From Paranoxybacillus vitaminiphilus (lineage in GTDB: Bacteria; Bacillota; Bacilli; Bacillales; Anoxybacillaceae): a stretch of DNA of 64,000 bases. The first letter of the stretch is position 1. Each line of letters opens with the position of its first letter. The position numbers and the translations under genes were made by a program. Shown piece after piece: positions 8,511 to 16,120 of the stretch. The notes beneath the pieces were generated by a model, which was not told where the DNA came from, ran no database searches, and saw nothing but the letters and a program-made list of their open reading frames with translations. The stretch covers positions 62,001 to 126,000 of the forward strand of contig NZ_QLMH01000008.1 in the NCBI RefSeq assembly GCF_003259935.1, given 5' to 3'.

Positions 8511-9305
8511 TTATACTGCTACAGGGGCTTTAATATGCGGATGCGGATCATAACCGACAATCTCAAAATCCTCAAATTTGTAGTCAAAAATCGAATCCGG
8601 CTTCCGTTTGATAACAAGTTTTGGCAACGGTCGCGGCTCTCTTGTTAATTGAAGTTTTGCCTGTTCAATATGGTTAAGGTATAAGTGTACATCTCCGCCA
8701 GTAAAAATGAGTTCTCCCACTTCCAAGTCGCATTGCTGCGCAATCATATGCGTTAAAAGAGCATAGCTGGCAATATTAAACGGCAAGCCTAAAAACGTGT
8801 CAACTGAACGCTGCTGCCACATGCATGAAAGCTTTCCGCCAGCGACATAAAATTGAAAGGCGTAATGGCAAGGCGGCAGTTTCATTTTATCAATTTCCGC
8901 GACGTTCCACGCGCTAACGAGCAAGCGCCGCGAATTCGGATTGGTTTTAATTTGCTCAATCACTTCACTAATTTGGTCAATCGTTTGGCCGTCTGCCCCT
9001 TTCCAAGAACGCCATTGCGCACCATAAATAGGGCCTAAATCACCGTTTTCATCTGCCCATTCATCCCAAATCGTCACACCGTTTTCTTGTAAATATTTAA
9101 CATTTGTATCACCGTTTAAAAACCACAATAATTCATAAATAATCGAGCGAATATGTAATTTTTTTGTTGTTAATAATGGAAACCCTTTTTGAAGATCAAA
9201 GCGAAGTTGTCTTCCGAAAACGGAAAGAGTACCTGTTCCTGTTCTGTCATCTTTTTTTACTCCGTTTTCTAAAATATCATTGAGCAAATCTAAGTACTGT
9301 TTCAT
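8511..9305 (-). CDS. thyA: Thymidylate synthase (ThyA type)
   Basis: Folate-dependent methylation of dUMP to dTMP. The protein is 264 aa, the size of E. coli ThyA and B. subtilis ThyB. The catalytic cysteine is C146 in [10 protein letters not shown]. The dUMP-binding Arg segment RRLLVSAWN and the folate-binding C-terminus [10 protein letters not shown] are present. It is transcribed ahead of dfrA. A GAGGTGATC ribosome site lies before the ATG. Confidence 0.97.
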   Translation of the reverse strand: MKQYLDLLNDILENGVKKDDRTGTGTLSVFGRQLRFDLQKGFPLLTTKKLHIRSIIYELLWFLNGDTNVKYLQENGVTIWDEWADENGDLGPIYGAQWRSWKGADGQTIDQISEVIEQIKTNPNSRRLLVSAWNVAEIDKMKLPPCHYAFQFYVAGGKLSCMWQQRSVDTFLGLPFNIASYALLTHMIAQQCDLEVGELIFTGGDVHLYLNHIEQAKLQLTREPRPLPKLVIKRKPDSIFDYKFEDFEIVGYDPHPHIKAPVAV

Positions 9306-9360
9306 ATGATCACCTCTATGTACGTTCTAAACTTCATTCTTTTTCATGATAAACGAAAAA

Positions 9361-9385
9361 GGACTCGATTGTCGATGGCGAGTCC
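9361..9385 (-). terminator. Terminator of the Pro-Pro endopeptidase gene
   Basis: GGACTCG/CGAGTCC stem with a T-tract on the minus strand (A run at 9356-9360). It touches the stop codon of the upstream gene. Confidence 0.75.
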
Positions 9386-10074
9386 TACTTTTCGAGATTT
9401 TTTATATATTGATACGTCAAAGGGGCTGTCTTTTTTAACTGCTGCCTCGTTTTTTCACTATAGTAATACATCGCGAAACTTTCCGCAAAATATTCTTCCG
9501 GATAGTTAAGAAAATAGGAATTTCCCGGAAACAGCTGATAGGCTTCCTTTCTCCATATCGTTAAAAAGCGCGGTTGAAAGCGAATGCCGTTAAAGACAAT
9601 GCGGTCAACCGAATGAGCCAATTCATGAAGCTCAAGATTAATCGACCCGTGGCCTTTGCCCCGCTCGCTATGGCCGATTTTCACTAAAACAACGTGGGTA
9701 CCGCCCATACCAGGAACGTCATTCCAAGTAACATCAGCCAGCAAGTAACCGCGTGGCTGTTCGCCATGCAAATGCGAGGCTGTTCTTTCATCGGTTATTT
9801 TTCCTGTAAAAAGCTTAACATATATACGTTTAGCAGCTATTTTACGTAAAATAGACGGATGAACCTGCTCGATCGTCTGAATGATTTTTAATGCCTCGGT
9901 TTGCTGAAATTTTTGTTCTGGTAAAACAATTATCTTTTGGATTGGAGCATCGGAAGGAAAAAAAGAACGAAGCTCACTATCTTCTAATAAGATTCCCTGT
10001 GATGGAAAAGGATGAGAAAAAGAAGTTAACGGAATGATAAGCAATATACAAAGAAGCAGATTGATATAGCGCAT
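9385..10074 (-). CDS. Secreted Pro-Pro endopeptidase-like zinc metalloprotease
   Basis: A 229-aa protein with a hydrophobic signal peptide at residues 1-20 and no lipobox or wall anchor, so it should be secreted. The zinc motif HELAH is at 150-154, and the third ligand and active-site Tyr fit YPEEYFAESF at 191-200. Length and motifs fit the anthrax-lethal-factor-like (M34) family. Small members of it, PPEP-1 to PPEP-3, cleave Pro-Pro bonds, and PPEP-3 comes from a Geobacillus. The GMGGTHVVL segment would fall near the substrate loop. The target protein is unknown. The gene is transcribed alone, with its own terminator. Confidence 0.8.
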   Translation of the reverse strand: MRYINLLLCILLIIPLTSFSHPFPSQGILLEDSELRSFFPSDAPIQKIIVLPEQKFQQTEALKIIQTIEQVHPSILRKIAAKRIYVKLFTGKITDERTASHLHGEQPRGYLLADVTWNDVPGMGGTHVVLVKIGHSERGKGHGSINLELHELAHSVDRIVFNGIRFQPRFLTIWRKEAYQLFPGNSYFLNYPEEYFAESFAMYYYSEKTRQQLKKTAPLTYQYIKNLEK

Positions 10075-10292
10075 GATGAATATCCCCTGTCTTATGTTGT
10101 CGGCGTATACTGGATTGGAAAATATAAAGTTTAAAAAGAGAACGATTTCGATACTTTACTAGAATTATAACATAATAAAGAAATCAGAGAATCGGCAAAA
10201 AATAAAAGTAAATAATGGATCTGTATACATGATTCAACTTTTCCCGCCTGAATGATGATAACGTGATAATAAATAATAAATCTTTTATAAAC

Positions 10293-10327
10293 AAAAATAT
10301 CACGAGATTTTTCTCGTGATATTTTTT
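10293..10327 (-). terminator. Terminator of the glutamate symporter gene
   Basis: AAAAATATCACGAG paired with CTCGTGATATTTTT, a perfect 14-bp stem with a short loop. It sits 9 bp beyond the stop codon of the intact, pre-frameshift reading frame at 10336, which supports the view that the gene once ended there. Confidence 0.85.
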
Positions 10328-10335
10328 TGTTTCGT

Positions 10336-10421
10336 TTATGCACTTTTTAGTGTTTCTTCAATATACTCTTTAGCTTTTCCACCATTAAATTGACCTTCCC
10401 ACTTAGACATAACAATCGCCG
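10336..10421 (-). pseudogene. Out-of-frame C-terminal tail of gltT
   Basis: Read one frame off from the symporter ORF, this stretch encodes AAIVMSKWEGQFNGGKAKEY and a few more residues to a TAA at 10336-10338. It is the C-terminal tail expected for GltT-type carriers. The shift comes from a tandem GCTAAGCTAA at 10421-10430. Removing one 5-bp unit rejoins the tail to the main ORF and gives about 421 aa. Confidence 0.8.
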
Positions 10422-11606
10422 CTAAGCTAAAGCGTTACCGACTACGTTAACAGCCGTACGCGCCATGTCTAAAATTCGGTCAATTCCAGCAATAAACGCC
10501 AATCCTTCTACAGGAATACCTACCGTACCTAATGTCGCAAGCAGTACAACGAAAGACACCCCAGGTACGCCAGCAATTCCTTTTGACGTTACCATCAATA
10601 CTAATACAAGAGAAATTTGCTCAGAAAGAGACAAATCAATGCCATATAATTGGGCAATAAAAATCGCTGCCAATGCTTGATACAATGTAGAACCATCTAA
10701 GTTAAACGAGTATCCTGTCGGAATGACAAAAGAAGTAATTGCCTTTGGACATCCTAATTTCTCCATTTTCTCCATAACCTTTGGCAATACCGTTTCTGAA
10801 CTTGCTGTACTGTAAGCTAGCACTAGTTCATCCTTTAAAATTTTAATAAGGTGCATCAAATTTACTCCAACGAATTTGGCAACGATTCCAAGTACAACAA
10901 ACACGAAGAAAATCATCGTTGCATATACAAGAATCACTAATTTGCTTAACGGAATAAGCGATTGTACACCGAATTTAGAAACCGTTACACCGATTAACGC
11001 GAAAACACCAAACGGAGCAAATTTCATAATTTGATTTGTCACATAAAACATCGCTTCTGCAGTTCCTTGGAAAAACTGTAACACCGGTTTTCCTTTTTCA
11101 CCAATCGCCGCGATTCCTAAACCAAAAATGACAGAGAAGAAAATAATCGCCAGCATGTTGCCATTTGTTAATGCTTCAAAAATATTTTTTGGAACAATAT
11201 TGACAAAAGTGTCCATCATGGAGTGGCTTTGCACTTCGTTTGTTGTATCTACATAGCTTTGAATATCGGTTTTTTCTAATGTTTTCATATTGACGCCTGC
11301 ACCAGGCTGAAAAATGTTGGCCGCTAACAAACCAACTATAATCGCAATGGTCGTAATAATTTCAAAATAAATAATCGTTTTGCCACCCAGTTTTCCTAGT
11401 TTCTTTATATCTCCAACACCGGCGACACCAACAACTAGGCTGGAAATAACAATCGGAATGACAATCATCTTAATGAGACGAAGAAAAATGTCTCCAATTG
11501 GCTGCAAATAAGTTTGAACAGCTGGATTTCCGTAAAAAATTGCCCCAACAATGATACCAGCCATTAAGCCAATAAAAATTTGCCATGCTAAACCAATTCT
11601 TTTCAT
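10422..11606 (-). CDS. gltT: Proton/sodium-glutamate symporter, C-terminally frameshifted
   Basis: Dicarboxylate/amino acid:cation symporter for glutamate and aspartate uptake, in the plasma membrane. The 394-aa ORF holds the two hairpin signatures ASSETVLP and NLDGSTLYQ, and the substrate-binding RILDMARTAVNVVGN near the end. The N-terminal helices match thermophilic-bacillus GltT. The ORF stops right after GNALA because of a 5-bp tandem duplication, losing about 27 residues of a cytoplasmic tail. All transport helices remain, so the product may still work. A palindromic repeat lies upstream. Confidence 0.9.
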   Translation of the reverse strand: MKRIGLAWQIFIGLMAGIIVGAIFYGNPAVQTYLQPIGDIFLRLIKMIVIPIVISSLVVGVAGVGDIKKLGKLGGKTIIYFEIITTIAIIVGLLAANIFQPGAGVNMKTLEKTDIQSYVDTTNEVQSHSMMDTFVNIVPKNIFEALTNGNMLAIIFFSVIFGLGIAAIGEKGKPVLQFFQGTAEAMFYVTNQIMKFAPFGVFALIGVTVSKFGVQSLIPLSKLVILVYATMIFFVFVVLGIVAKFVGVNLMHLIKILKDELVLAYSTASSETVLPKVMEKMEKLGCPKAITSFVIPTGYSFNLDGSTLYQALAAIFIAQLYGIDLSLSEQISLVLVLMVTSKGIAGVPGVSFVVLLATLGTVGIPVEGLAFIAGIDRILDMARTAVNVVGNALA

Positions 11607-11650
11607 TGATTTACCCCCTTTAGTCTAAACAATGATAGATTATATTGATG

Positions 11651-11754
11651 AGAGGCTGACCAAAAAGTAAAGTGTCAGCACAACACAATATACAGGACAT
11701 AACATTGGATATATGGTAAATATACGTGAGGTCAGACACTTATCGGTCAGCCCC
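11651..11754. repeat. Palindromic intergenic repeat, copy 5
   Basis: About 104 bp with outer arms GGCTGACC and GGTCAGCC, inner AAGTGTCAG and GTCAGACACTT, and an ACACAATATACAGGACATAA core close to copies 1 and 10. It lies upstream of gltT. The following 280 bp to 12037 is very AT-rich and shows no gene. Confidence 0.82.
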
Positions 11755-12037
11755 ATAAAAATTTAAGTTCTCGTTAATAATTCAGTCGATCGCCTATTAA
11801 AAATAATATGTTGATAGACTTTGCAAAGATTAAAGATTATCGTTTAAGATAAATCAATAAATATGTTAATAAAACTTTAGAAAATTGTAAATAAACTTTT
11901 TTAAAAAATCGTTGAAATATGTCGAAAAAAGTAAAGAAAGCGATTACTTTTATAATTAATCCTTATAATTTTACTTAAAATAAAGTTTGTTATTAATATT
12001 ATGAAAATTTATTCGTTTTATTTTTAAAATAAAAAAC

Positions 12038-12069
12038 ACTTTTCATGATAAAAATATATCATGAAAAGT
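12038..12069 (-). terminator. Terminator after ypjP
   Basis: ACTTTTCATGATA paired with TATCATGAAAAGT, a perfect 13-bp stem flanked by A and T runs, about 90 bp downstream of ypjP. Confidence 0.75.
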
Positions 12070-12156
12070 ATTTTTTTAAGAAAGTTTTTTGAAAAATAGA
12101 TTTTTTCCAAAAATATAACTCTATAAAACTTTTCCCCTTTTTTAGCCAACCGCTCC

Positions 12157-12741
12157 TTAACTCATCCATTTCGGCGGTGTATTTTTTGCCCAATAAATCC
12201 GCCCTAATTCATAATGTGTTTGGAACGAATCATGATAAGTATGGTAATGGAAATTAAACCAATAACCGTCTTGCGGTGGATGGTCACGTCTTACATGAAA
12301 TCTTACAATATCCTTCCCGCTCGTTTTATCATATATATGGAAAATTTTTTCCCCGATGCCGCCAGAAGGCTTTTCTGTAATCACTAAATTCACTAACTTT
12401 TCTTCTGGATATTGCTCTGCCAAAGATATTAACACTTCTTCAATGCGCGGCAAAATGACTTCATGAAATTCGTCTTCAATGACAGGCAAAATTTTTTCGC
12501 CGAATTTTTCGTAAGATTGTTCAACCGCTTTTTCCATCGTTTGCTGAACAAACTCCTCCCGTGTAAGTACACGGACCTCTTCTGCTTTTTCGTTCCTGTT
12601 TGACACAACCGTTGCATCGACTGAAGAATCATCTGCTTTTGCTTCATCCACTAATAATGAAGCAGGCGGTGTTACTAATCCAAACGTTAACGTCGTAATT
12701 AAGACAACAAGCGATTTACGGAGCCATCTTGGAAGATGCAT
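12157..12741 (-). CDS. ypjP: YpjP family protein
   Basis: A 194-aa protein with a basic N-terminus and one hydrophobic stretch (residues 9-30) ending at an AKA-like signal-peptidase site, so it is probably exported. The C-terminal half holds FHVRRDHPPQDGYWFNFHYH, conserved in the YpjP family. Function unknown. In B. subtilis the gene also lies near thyB and dfrA. It follows the aminotransferase gene with a 25-bp gap and is probably cotranscribed. Confidence 0.8.
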   Translation of the reverse strand: MHLPRWLRKSLVVLITTLTFGLVTPPASLLVDEAKADDSSVDATVVSNRNEKAEEVRVLTREEFVQQTMEKAVEQSYEKFGEKILPVIEDEFHEVILPRIEEVLISLAEQYPEEKLVNLVITEKPSGGIGEKIFHIYDKTSGKDIVRFHVRRDHPPQDGYWFNFHYHTYHDSFQTHYELGRIYWAKNTPPKWMS

Positions 12742-12766
12742 ATAAATTCACTCCTTTCTTATTTAT

Positions 12767-13939
12767 TTAGCGTTCAAAAATGCCGCTCTTTGCTAAATTG
12801 GCAATGGCTTGGCGAATTTTTTCTTCATCTTGTACAAGGGCAATGCGCACAAACCCTTCTCCATGCGGGCCAAAGGCTTGTCCAGGTGTAACAACAACAT
12901 TGGCCTTATCTATAAGTGCGTATGTAAAATCAGTAGATGTCCATCCCTTTGGAATTTCCGCCCAAACAAACATGCTTGCTTTTGGGCTGTCGATTTTCCA
13001 GCCGATGGATGCAAGCCCTTCTACTAATCTATCTCTACGGGATTGATAAATTTGTCGGTTTTGTTCGCAAAAAGCAGCCCCCTTTCTTAAAGCGGCCGCT
13101 GCTGCGTTTTGAATTGGCCAAAATACGCCGTAATCAAGATTCGATTTGAAATTGGCTAGCGCTTGAACGATTTGCTTATTGCCGCATAAGTATCCGATGC
13201 GGCATCCTGCCATATTGAAGCTTTTCGAAAGCGAGTTCATTTCTACACCGACTTCTTTGGCTCCATCAATCGACAAAAAGCTAATCGGTTTATGACCATC
13301 GTAATACAATTCGGAATAGGCAAAATCATGAAGAACGATAATATTATATTTTTGCGCAAACGCAACCACTTCTTTAAAAAATGCTTCCGTTGCCAAGGCT
13401 GGAACAGGATTTCCCGGAAAGTTTAAAATCATGATTTTTGCCCGCTCCGCTACATGAGCCGGTATGCTCGAAAGATCCGGCAAAAACTTATTTTCTTTTC
13501 GAAGCGGCATAAAATACGGAACAGCTCCTGCCATCGCAATTCCTGTTGCATAAGCCGTATATCCCGGATCAGGCACAAGAATGATATCGCCTGGATCGGC
13601 AAAAACCATTGGAAAATGAACAAGACCATCCTGTGATCCCATTAAACATAGCACTTCTGTTTCTTTGTTTAGTTTTACATTGTAGGTAGTATTGTAATAA
13701 TCGGCAACGGCTTCATGAAATTCCTCCGTACCGGAAAGAGGATAACCATACTGTTTTCCTTCTTTTACAAGCGTTGCCAATGTATCCATTACAAATGCCG
13801 GTGGCGGTAAATCCGGACTGCCGATGCTTAAATCAATCATTTCACAGCCTTGAGAAATTTTTGATTGTTTATATGCGGCTAATTCGCTGAAAATGGACGT
13901 ACCAAATGCTTTCATTCGCTCAGAAAGTGTAATTCTCAT
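12767..13939 (-). CDS. Class I/II PLP-dependent aminotransferase
   Basis: Fold-type I aminotransferase of about 390 aa. The PLP lysine lies in MNSLSKSFNMAGCRIGY, and LNFPGNPVP and DFAYSELYYDG are the usual cofactor contacts. It most resembles proteins annotated as LL-diaminopimelate or alanine-type aminotransferases; the substrate cannot be fixed from sequence. The frame extends 21 codons upstream, but GGGGGAG lies just before two adjacent ATGs, and the second (13939) gives MRITLSERM with the better spacing. Confidence 0.85.
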   Translation of the reverse strand: MRITLSERMKAFGTSIFSELAAYKQSKISQGCEMIDLSIGSPDLPPPAFVMDTLATLVKEGKQYGYPLSGTEEFHEAVADYYNTTYNVKLNKETEVLCLMGSQDGLVHFPMVFADPGDIILVPDPGYTAYATGIAMAGAVPYFMPLRKENKFLPDLSSIPAHVAERAKIMILNFPGNPVPALATEAFFKEVVAFAQKYNIIVLHDFAYSELYYDGHKPISFLSIDGAKEVGVEMNSLSKSFNMAGCRIGYLCGNKQIVQALANFKSNLDYGVFWPIQNAAAAALRKGAAFCEQNRQIYQSRRDRLVEGLASIGWKIDSPKASMFVWAEIPKGWTSTDFTYALIDKANVVVTPGQAFGPHGEGFVRIALVQDEEKIRQAIANLAKSGIFER

Positions 13940-14097
13940 CATTTCTCCCCCTGATATAAACTGACTCTGAATTTTACTATGTATCATTCTTCGATTTGAC
14001 ACATACTACGATTATAAGCAACAGAAAGTTTCATTACCCTAATATTTTCAGTTTACCATATTTTCTGTAAATTTCATGTGAAGAAAAGGGGAAAAAG

Positions 14098-14172
14098 ATG
14101 AATACTATTTTTATATTCCTCAGCTTTATTACGCTCGTGTACAATATTGCAAACTGTTTCATTGACTCATAA
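14098..14172 (+). CDS. Possible 24-aa hydrophobic peptide
   Basis: ATG with AAAAGGGG seven nt upstream opens a 24-codon frame encoding a single membrane-spanning stretch (MNTIFIFLSFITLVYNIANC and four more residues). The stop overlaps the edge of a palindromic repeat. A ribosome site and hydrophobicity are the only support. It may be a true small membrane peptide or chance. Confidence 0.3.
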   Translation: MNTIFIFLSFITLVYNIANCFIDS

Positions 14173-14312
14173 AAAAGAGGATGACCTAAAGCAAAGTGTC
14201 AGCCCCGCAATATACCGCTGTTTAGCGAGTAGAAGCTGTCTCAAAATCCCAGGGTCAGCCCCTTATGAGACAGCCTCTTTGTGCATGGTCAAACACTTTA
14301 TCGGTCATCCTC
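14171..14312. repeat. Nested palindromic repeats, copy 6
   Basis: The outer arms GAGGATGACC and GGTCATCCTC are a perfect 10-bp pair. Between them, at 14233-14280, sits a second complete small palindrome of the same family with arms AGCTGTCTCA and TGAGACAGC. One element appears to have inserted into, or duplicated inside, another. Confidence 0.82.
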
Positions 14313-14317
14313 CGCTT

Positions 14318-14449
14318 TTAACTTTGTTTTGTTTTTTTCCGGGCTGAATCCTGCTTATACGTCCCTGTTTCGGTTGTTGTCGTTCCTTGCCCTTGAACTT
14401 CTGGTGAACTCAATCCCGTCTTCGATGGGTCTTTACGGTGTTTTGGCAT
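14318..14449 (-). CDS. YuzL-like small protein
   Basis: A 43-aa hydrophilic protein beginning MPKHRKDPSKTGLSSPEVQG and ending in basic RKKTKQS. GGAGGTGATG lies directly before the ATG, one of the best ribosome sites in the window. The KxDPSKxGL start and QGxGTT segment fit the YuzL-like family of tiny bacilli proteins, by recall rather than alignment. Function unknown. The gene begins about 50 bp downstream of the 46-aa ORF and ends next to the nested repeat. Confidence 0.65.
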   Translation of the reverse strand: MPKHRKDPSKTGLSSPEVQGQGTTTTETGTYKQDSARKKTKQS

Positions 14450-14496
14450 CTTCATCACCTCCACACCTTAAATTCCCCTAAAATTTTCTCTTCATA

Positions 14497-14637
14497 CTAG
14501 TCAGCGAGCGCCTTCCATATTTTCAATGTAAACCGTATTAAGGAAGGAAATAGCTCAGCAACGATATTACCGACGAATTCAACGAACAAATCATGAATCA
14601 TGCTTCGGCTGTTCCGCTTCTTGTCATCTTTATTCAT
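14497..14637 (-). CDS. Small conserved-looking 46-aa protein
   Basis: Begins MNKDDKKRNSRSMIHDLFVE with GGGGAGAGAAGG immediately upstream. Its start codon overlaps the stop of the methyltransferase gene by 8 bp, which suggests translational coupling. A charged N-terminus precedes an amphipathic or hydrophobic helix (FVEFVGNIVAELFPSLIRF). The longer frame, open to 14727, merely overlaps the methyltransferase. No family is recognised. Confidence 0.55.
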   Translation of the reverse strand: MNKDDKKRNSRSMIHDLFVEFVGNIVAELFPSLIRFTLKIWKALAD

Positions 14638-15421
14638 CCTTCTCTCTCCCCAGCTCGATCGTTGCAAAATGAAATTTCGCTGTTTTGCGTACATAAACGG
14701 AAAAACCAAATCGCGCAAATCGTTCACTTTTCCAATGATCTTTTAAGACGACCCGCTTTCTTGCCACCCGCTTTGCTTCGACAATGACCTCTTCGTTCAG
14801 TTCTGTATATAAGGCAAATGGTTTTATTCCTTTAATTCCGTCTGACTCTAAAATCGATTCTTCAAACATCGGGTCAAAATAAACGACATCAAAAGAGCGG
14901 TCAGGCAACGATGCTAAAAAGAGGCGATAATCGTTCTGTATGACTTCAATCCGACGCATCGCTTCATTCATTTTTTCTAGTCCGGAATCCCAATGTTGAA
15001 GCCCATTCTTTACTAAATAAGCAATGTAGCAATTTCCTTCAATTCCTGTCACCTTCCCGCTTTCGCCAACAACGATACTGGCTACGATACTGTCGGAGGC
15101 AAGTCCGAGCGTGCAATCAAGAAAGGACATTCCCTTTGTTAGTTTTGTCGCTTGCAAAAACGGTTCGCTCTCTCCCCGTAAAATCCGCTTCACACGAAAC
15201 ATCGCTGAATTCGGGTGAAAGAATAGCGGTTCATCTCCATTCATCGGCCGAATTTCTAAACGGTTTTTTCCGACAACAAGAACATCATCATGCCATTGCC
15301 GCTGAATGGCCTCAACGGATGATTTGTGCCTTGTTACATATCGTATACGTAATTCATTAGCAATTTGTTTCGCTTTTTCAATCATTTCTTTATTTGTTCG
15401 CCCTGCTGTTGTAACAATCAT
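14630..15421 (-). CDS. Class I SAM-dependent methyltransferase (RsmJ-like)
   Basis: A 263-aa protein. The SAM-binding region is SFLDCTLGLASDSIVAS, and the active-site motif is VYFDPMFEE, close to the DPMF motif of RsmJ-type rRNA guanine-N2 methyltransferases. The target is therefore likely a nucleic-acid base, but this is inference. The start was placed at MIVTTAGRT because AAAAGGAACG precedes it. The 14 upstream in-frame codons lie over the brxA terminator. A 46-aa ORF follows with overlap. Confidence 0.7.
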   Translation of the reverse strand: MIVTTAGRTNKEMIEKAKQIANELRIRYVTRHKSSVEAIQRQWHDDVLVVGKNRLEIRPMNGDEPLFFHPNSAMFRVKRILRGESEPFLQATKLTKGMSFLDCTLGLASDSIVASIVVGESGKVTGIEGNCYIAYLVKNGLQHWDSGLEKMNEAMRRIEVIQNDYRLFLASLPDRSFDVVYFDPMFEESILESDGIKGIKPFALYTELNEEVIVEAKRVARKRVVLKDHWKSERFARFGFSVYVRKTAKFHFATIELGREKDE

Positions 15422-15453
15422 CTTTTCACGTTCCTTTTCGTCTGCATAGAAAA

Positions 15454-15474
15454 AGGATGCCAAAAAAGCATCCT
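15454..15474 (-). terminator. Terminator of brxA
   Basis: AGGATGC/GCATCCT stem followed on the minus strand by TTTTTC, 8 bp beyond the brxA stop codon. Confidence 0.8.
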
Positions 15475-15481
15475 CTTAGCC

Positions 15482-15916
15482 TTAGCAATGTTTTTCAAAT
15501 GCGGCGATAATGTTATCCATAATATTTTCTATTGAATTTGCCTCAATATCATGACGCGGAATAAAATGAACAACTTCTTTTCCTTTTAAAAGTGCCATCG
15601 ACGGGGACGATGGTTCAATGCCGACGAAATATTCACGCATTTTCGCTGTTGCTTCTTTATCCTGTCCTGCGAACACCGTTACTAAATGATCCGGTTTTTT
15701 GCCGCTGCGAAGCACTGCTTGCGTCGCTGCCGGCCGTGCCAATCCCGCTGCGCATCCGCATACAGAATTTACGACAACAAAAGTTGTTCCTTCAACATTT
15801 TCCATAAATTCTTCTACTTCCTCGCTTGTTCGCAGCTCTTTAAATCCGGCGCGAACTAGCTCATCACGCATCGGCTGAACAAGCTGGCGCATATATTCTT
15901 CGTATGCCATTGACAT
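15482..15916 (-). CDS. brxA: Bacilliredoxin BrxA (YphP)
   Basis: Thiol-disulfide protein that removes bacillithiol from S-bacillithiolated proteins. It is 144 aa with the CGC motif at residues 53-55 (SVCGCAAG), identical in position to B. subtilis YphP. Nine more in-frame codons precede the start, but GGAGGG lies 8 nt before the ATG at 15916 and the product then begins MSMAYEEYMR. It stands next to ilvD, as in B. subtilis, with a palindromic repeat between them. Confidence 0.93.
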   Translation of the reverse strand: MSMAYEEYMRQLVQPMRDELVRAGFKELRTSEEVEEFMENVEGTTFVVVNSVCGCAAGLARPAATQAVLRSGKKPDHLVTVFAGQDKEATAKMREYFVGIEPSSPSMALLKGKEVVHFIPRHDIEANSIENIMDNIIAAFEKHC

Positions 15917-15989
15917 AGACGTATCCCTCCAAACTGTTCTCAATGCTAAAAGGATACTATATTTACATACAAAAAATCAACGAAAATGA

Positions 15990-16112
15990 AAGAAGCTGTC
16001 TCATAAGGGTCTGACCTCACGCGTATTTCACAATATATAGCTCATTTATCCAGCATGATGTCCTATATATTGTGTTTTGGGGTCTGATCCTTAGCCTTTG
16101 AGACAGCCTCCT
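15990..16112. repeat. Palindromic intergenic repeat, copy 7 (full length)
   Basis: About 123 bp. Arms AAGCTGTCTCA and TTGAGACAGCCTC, inner AAGGGTCTGACC and GGTCTGATCCTT, core ACAATATATAG mirrored by CTATATATTGTG. This is the best preserved fully symmetrical copy. It lies just downstream of ilvD. Confidence 0.87.
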
Positions 16113-16120
16113 GCTTATTA

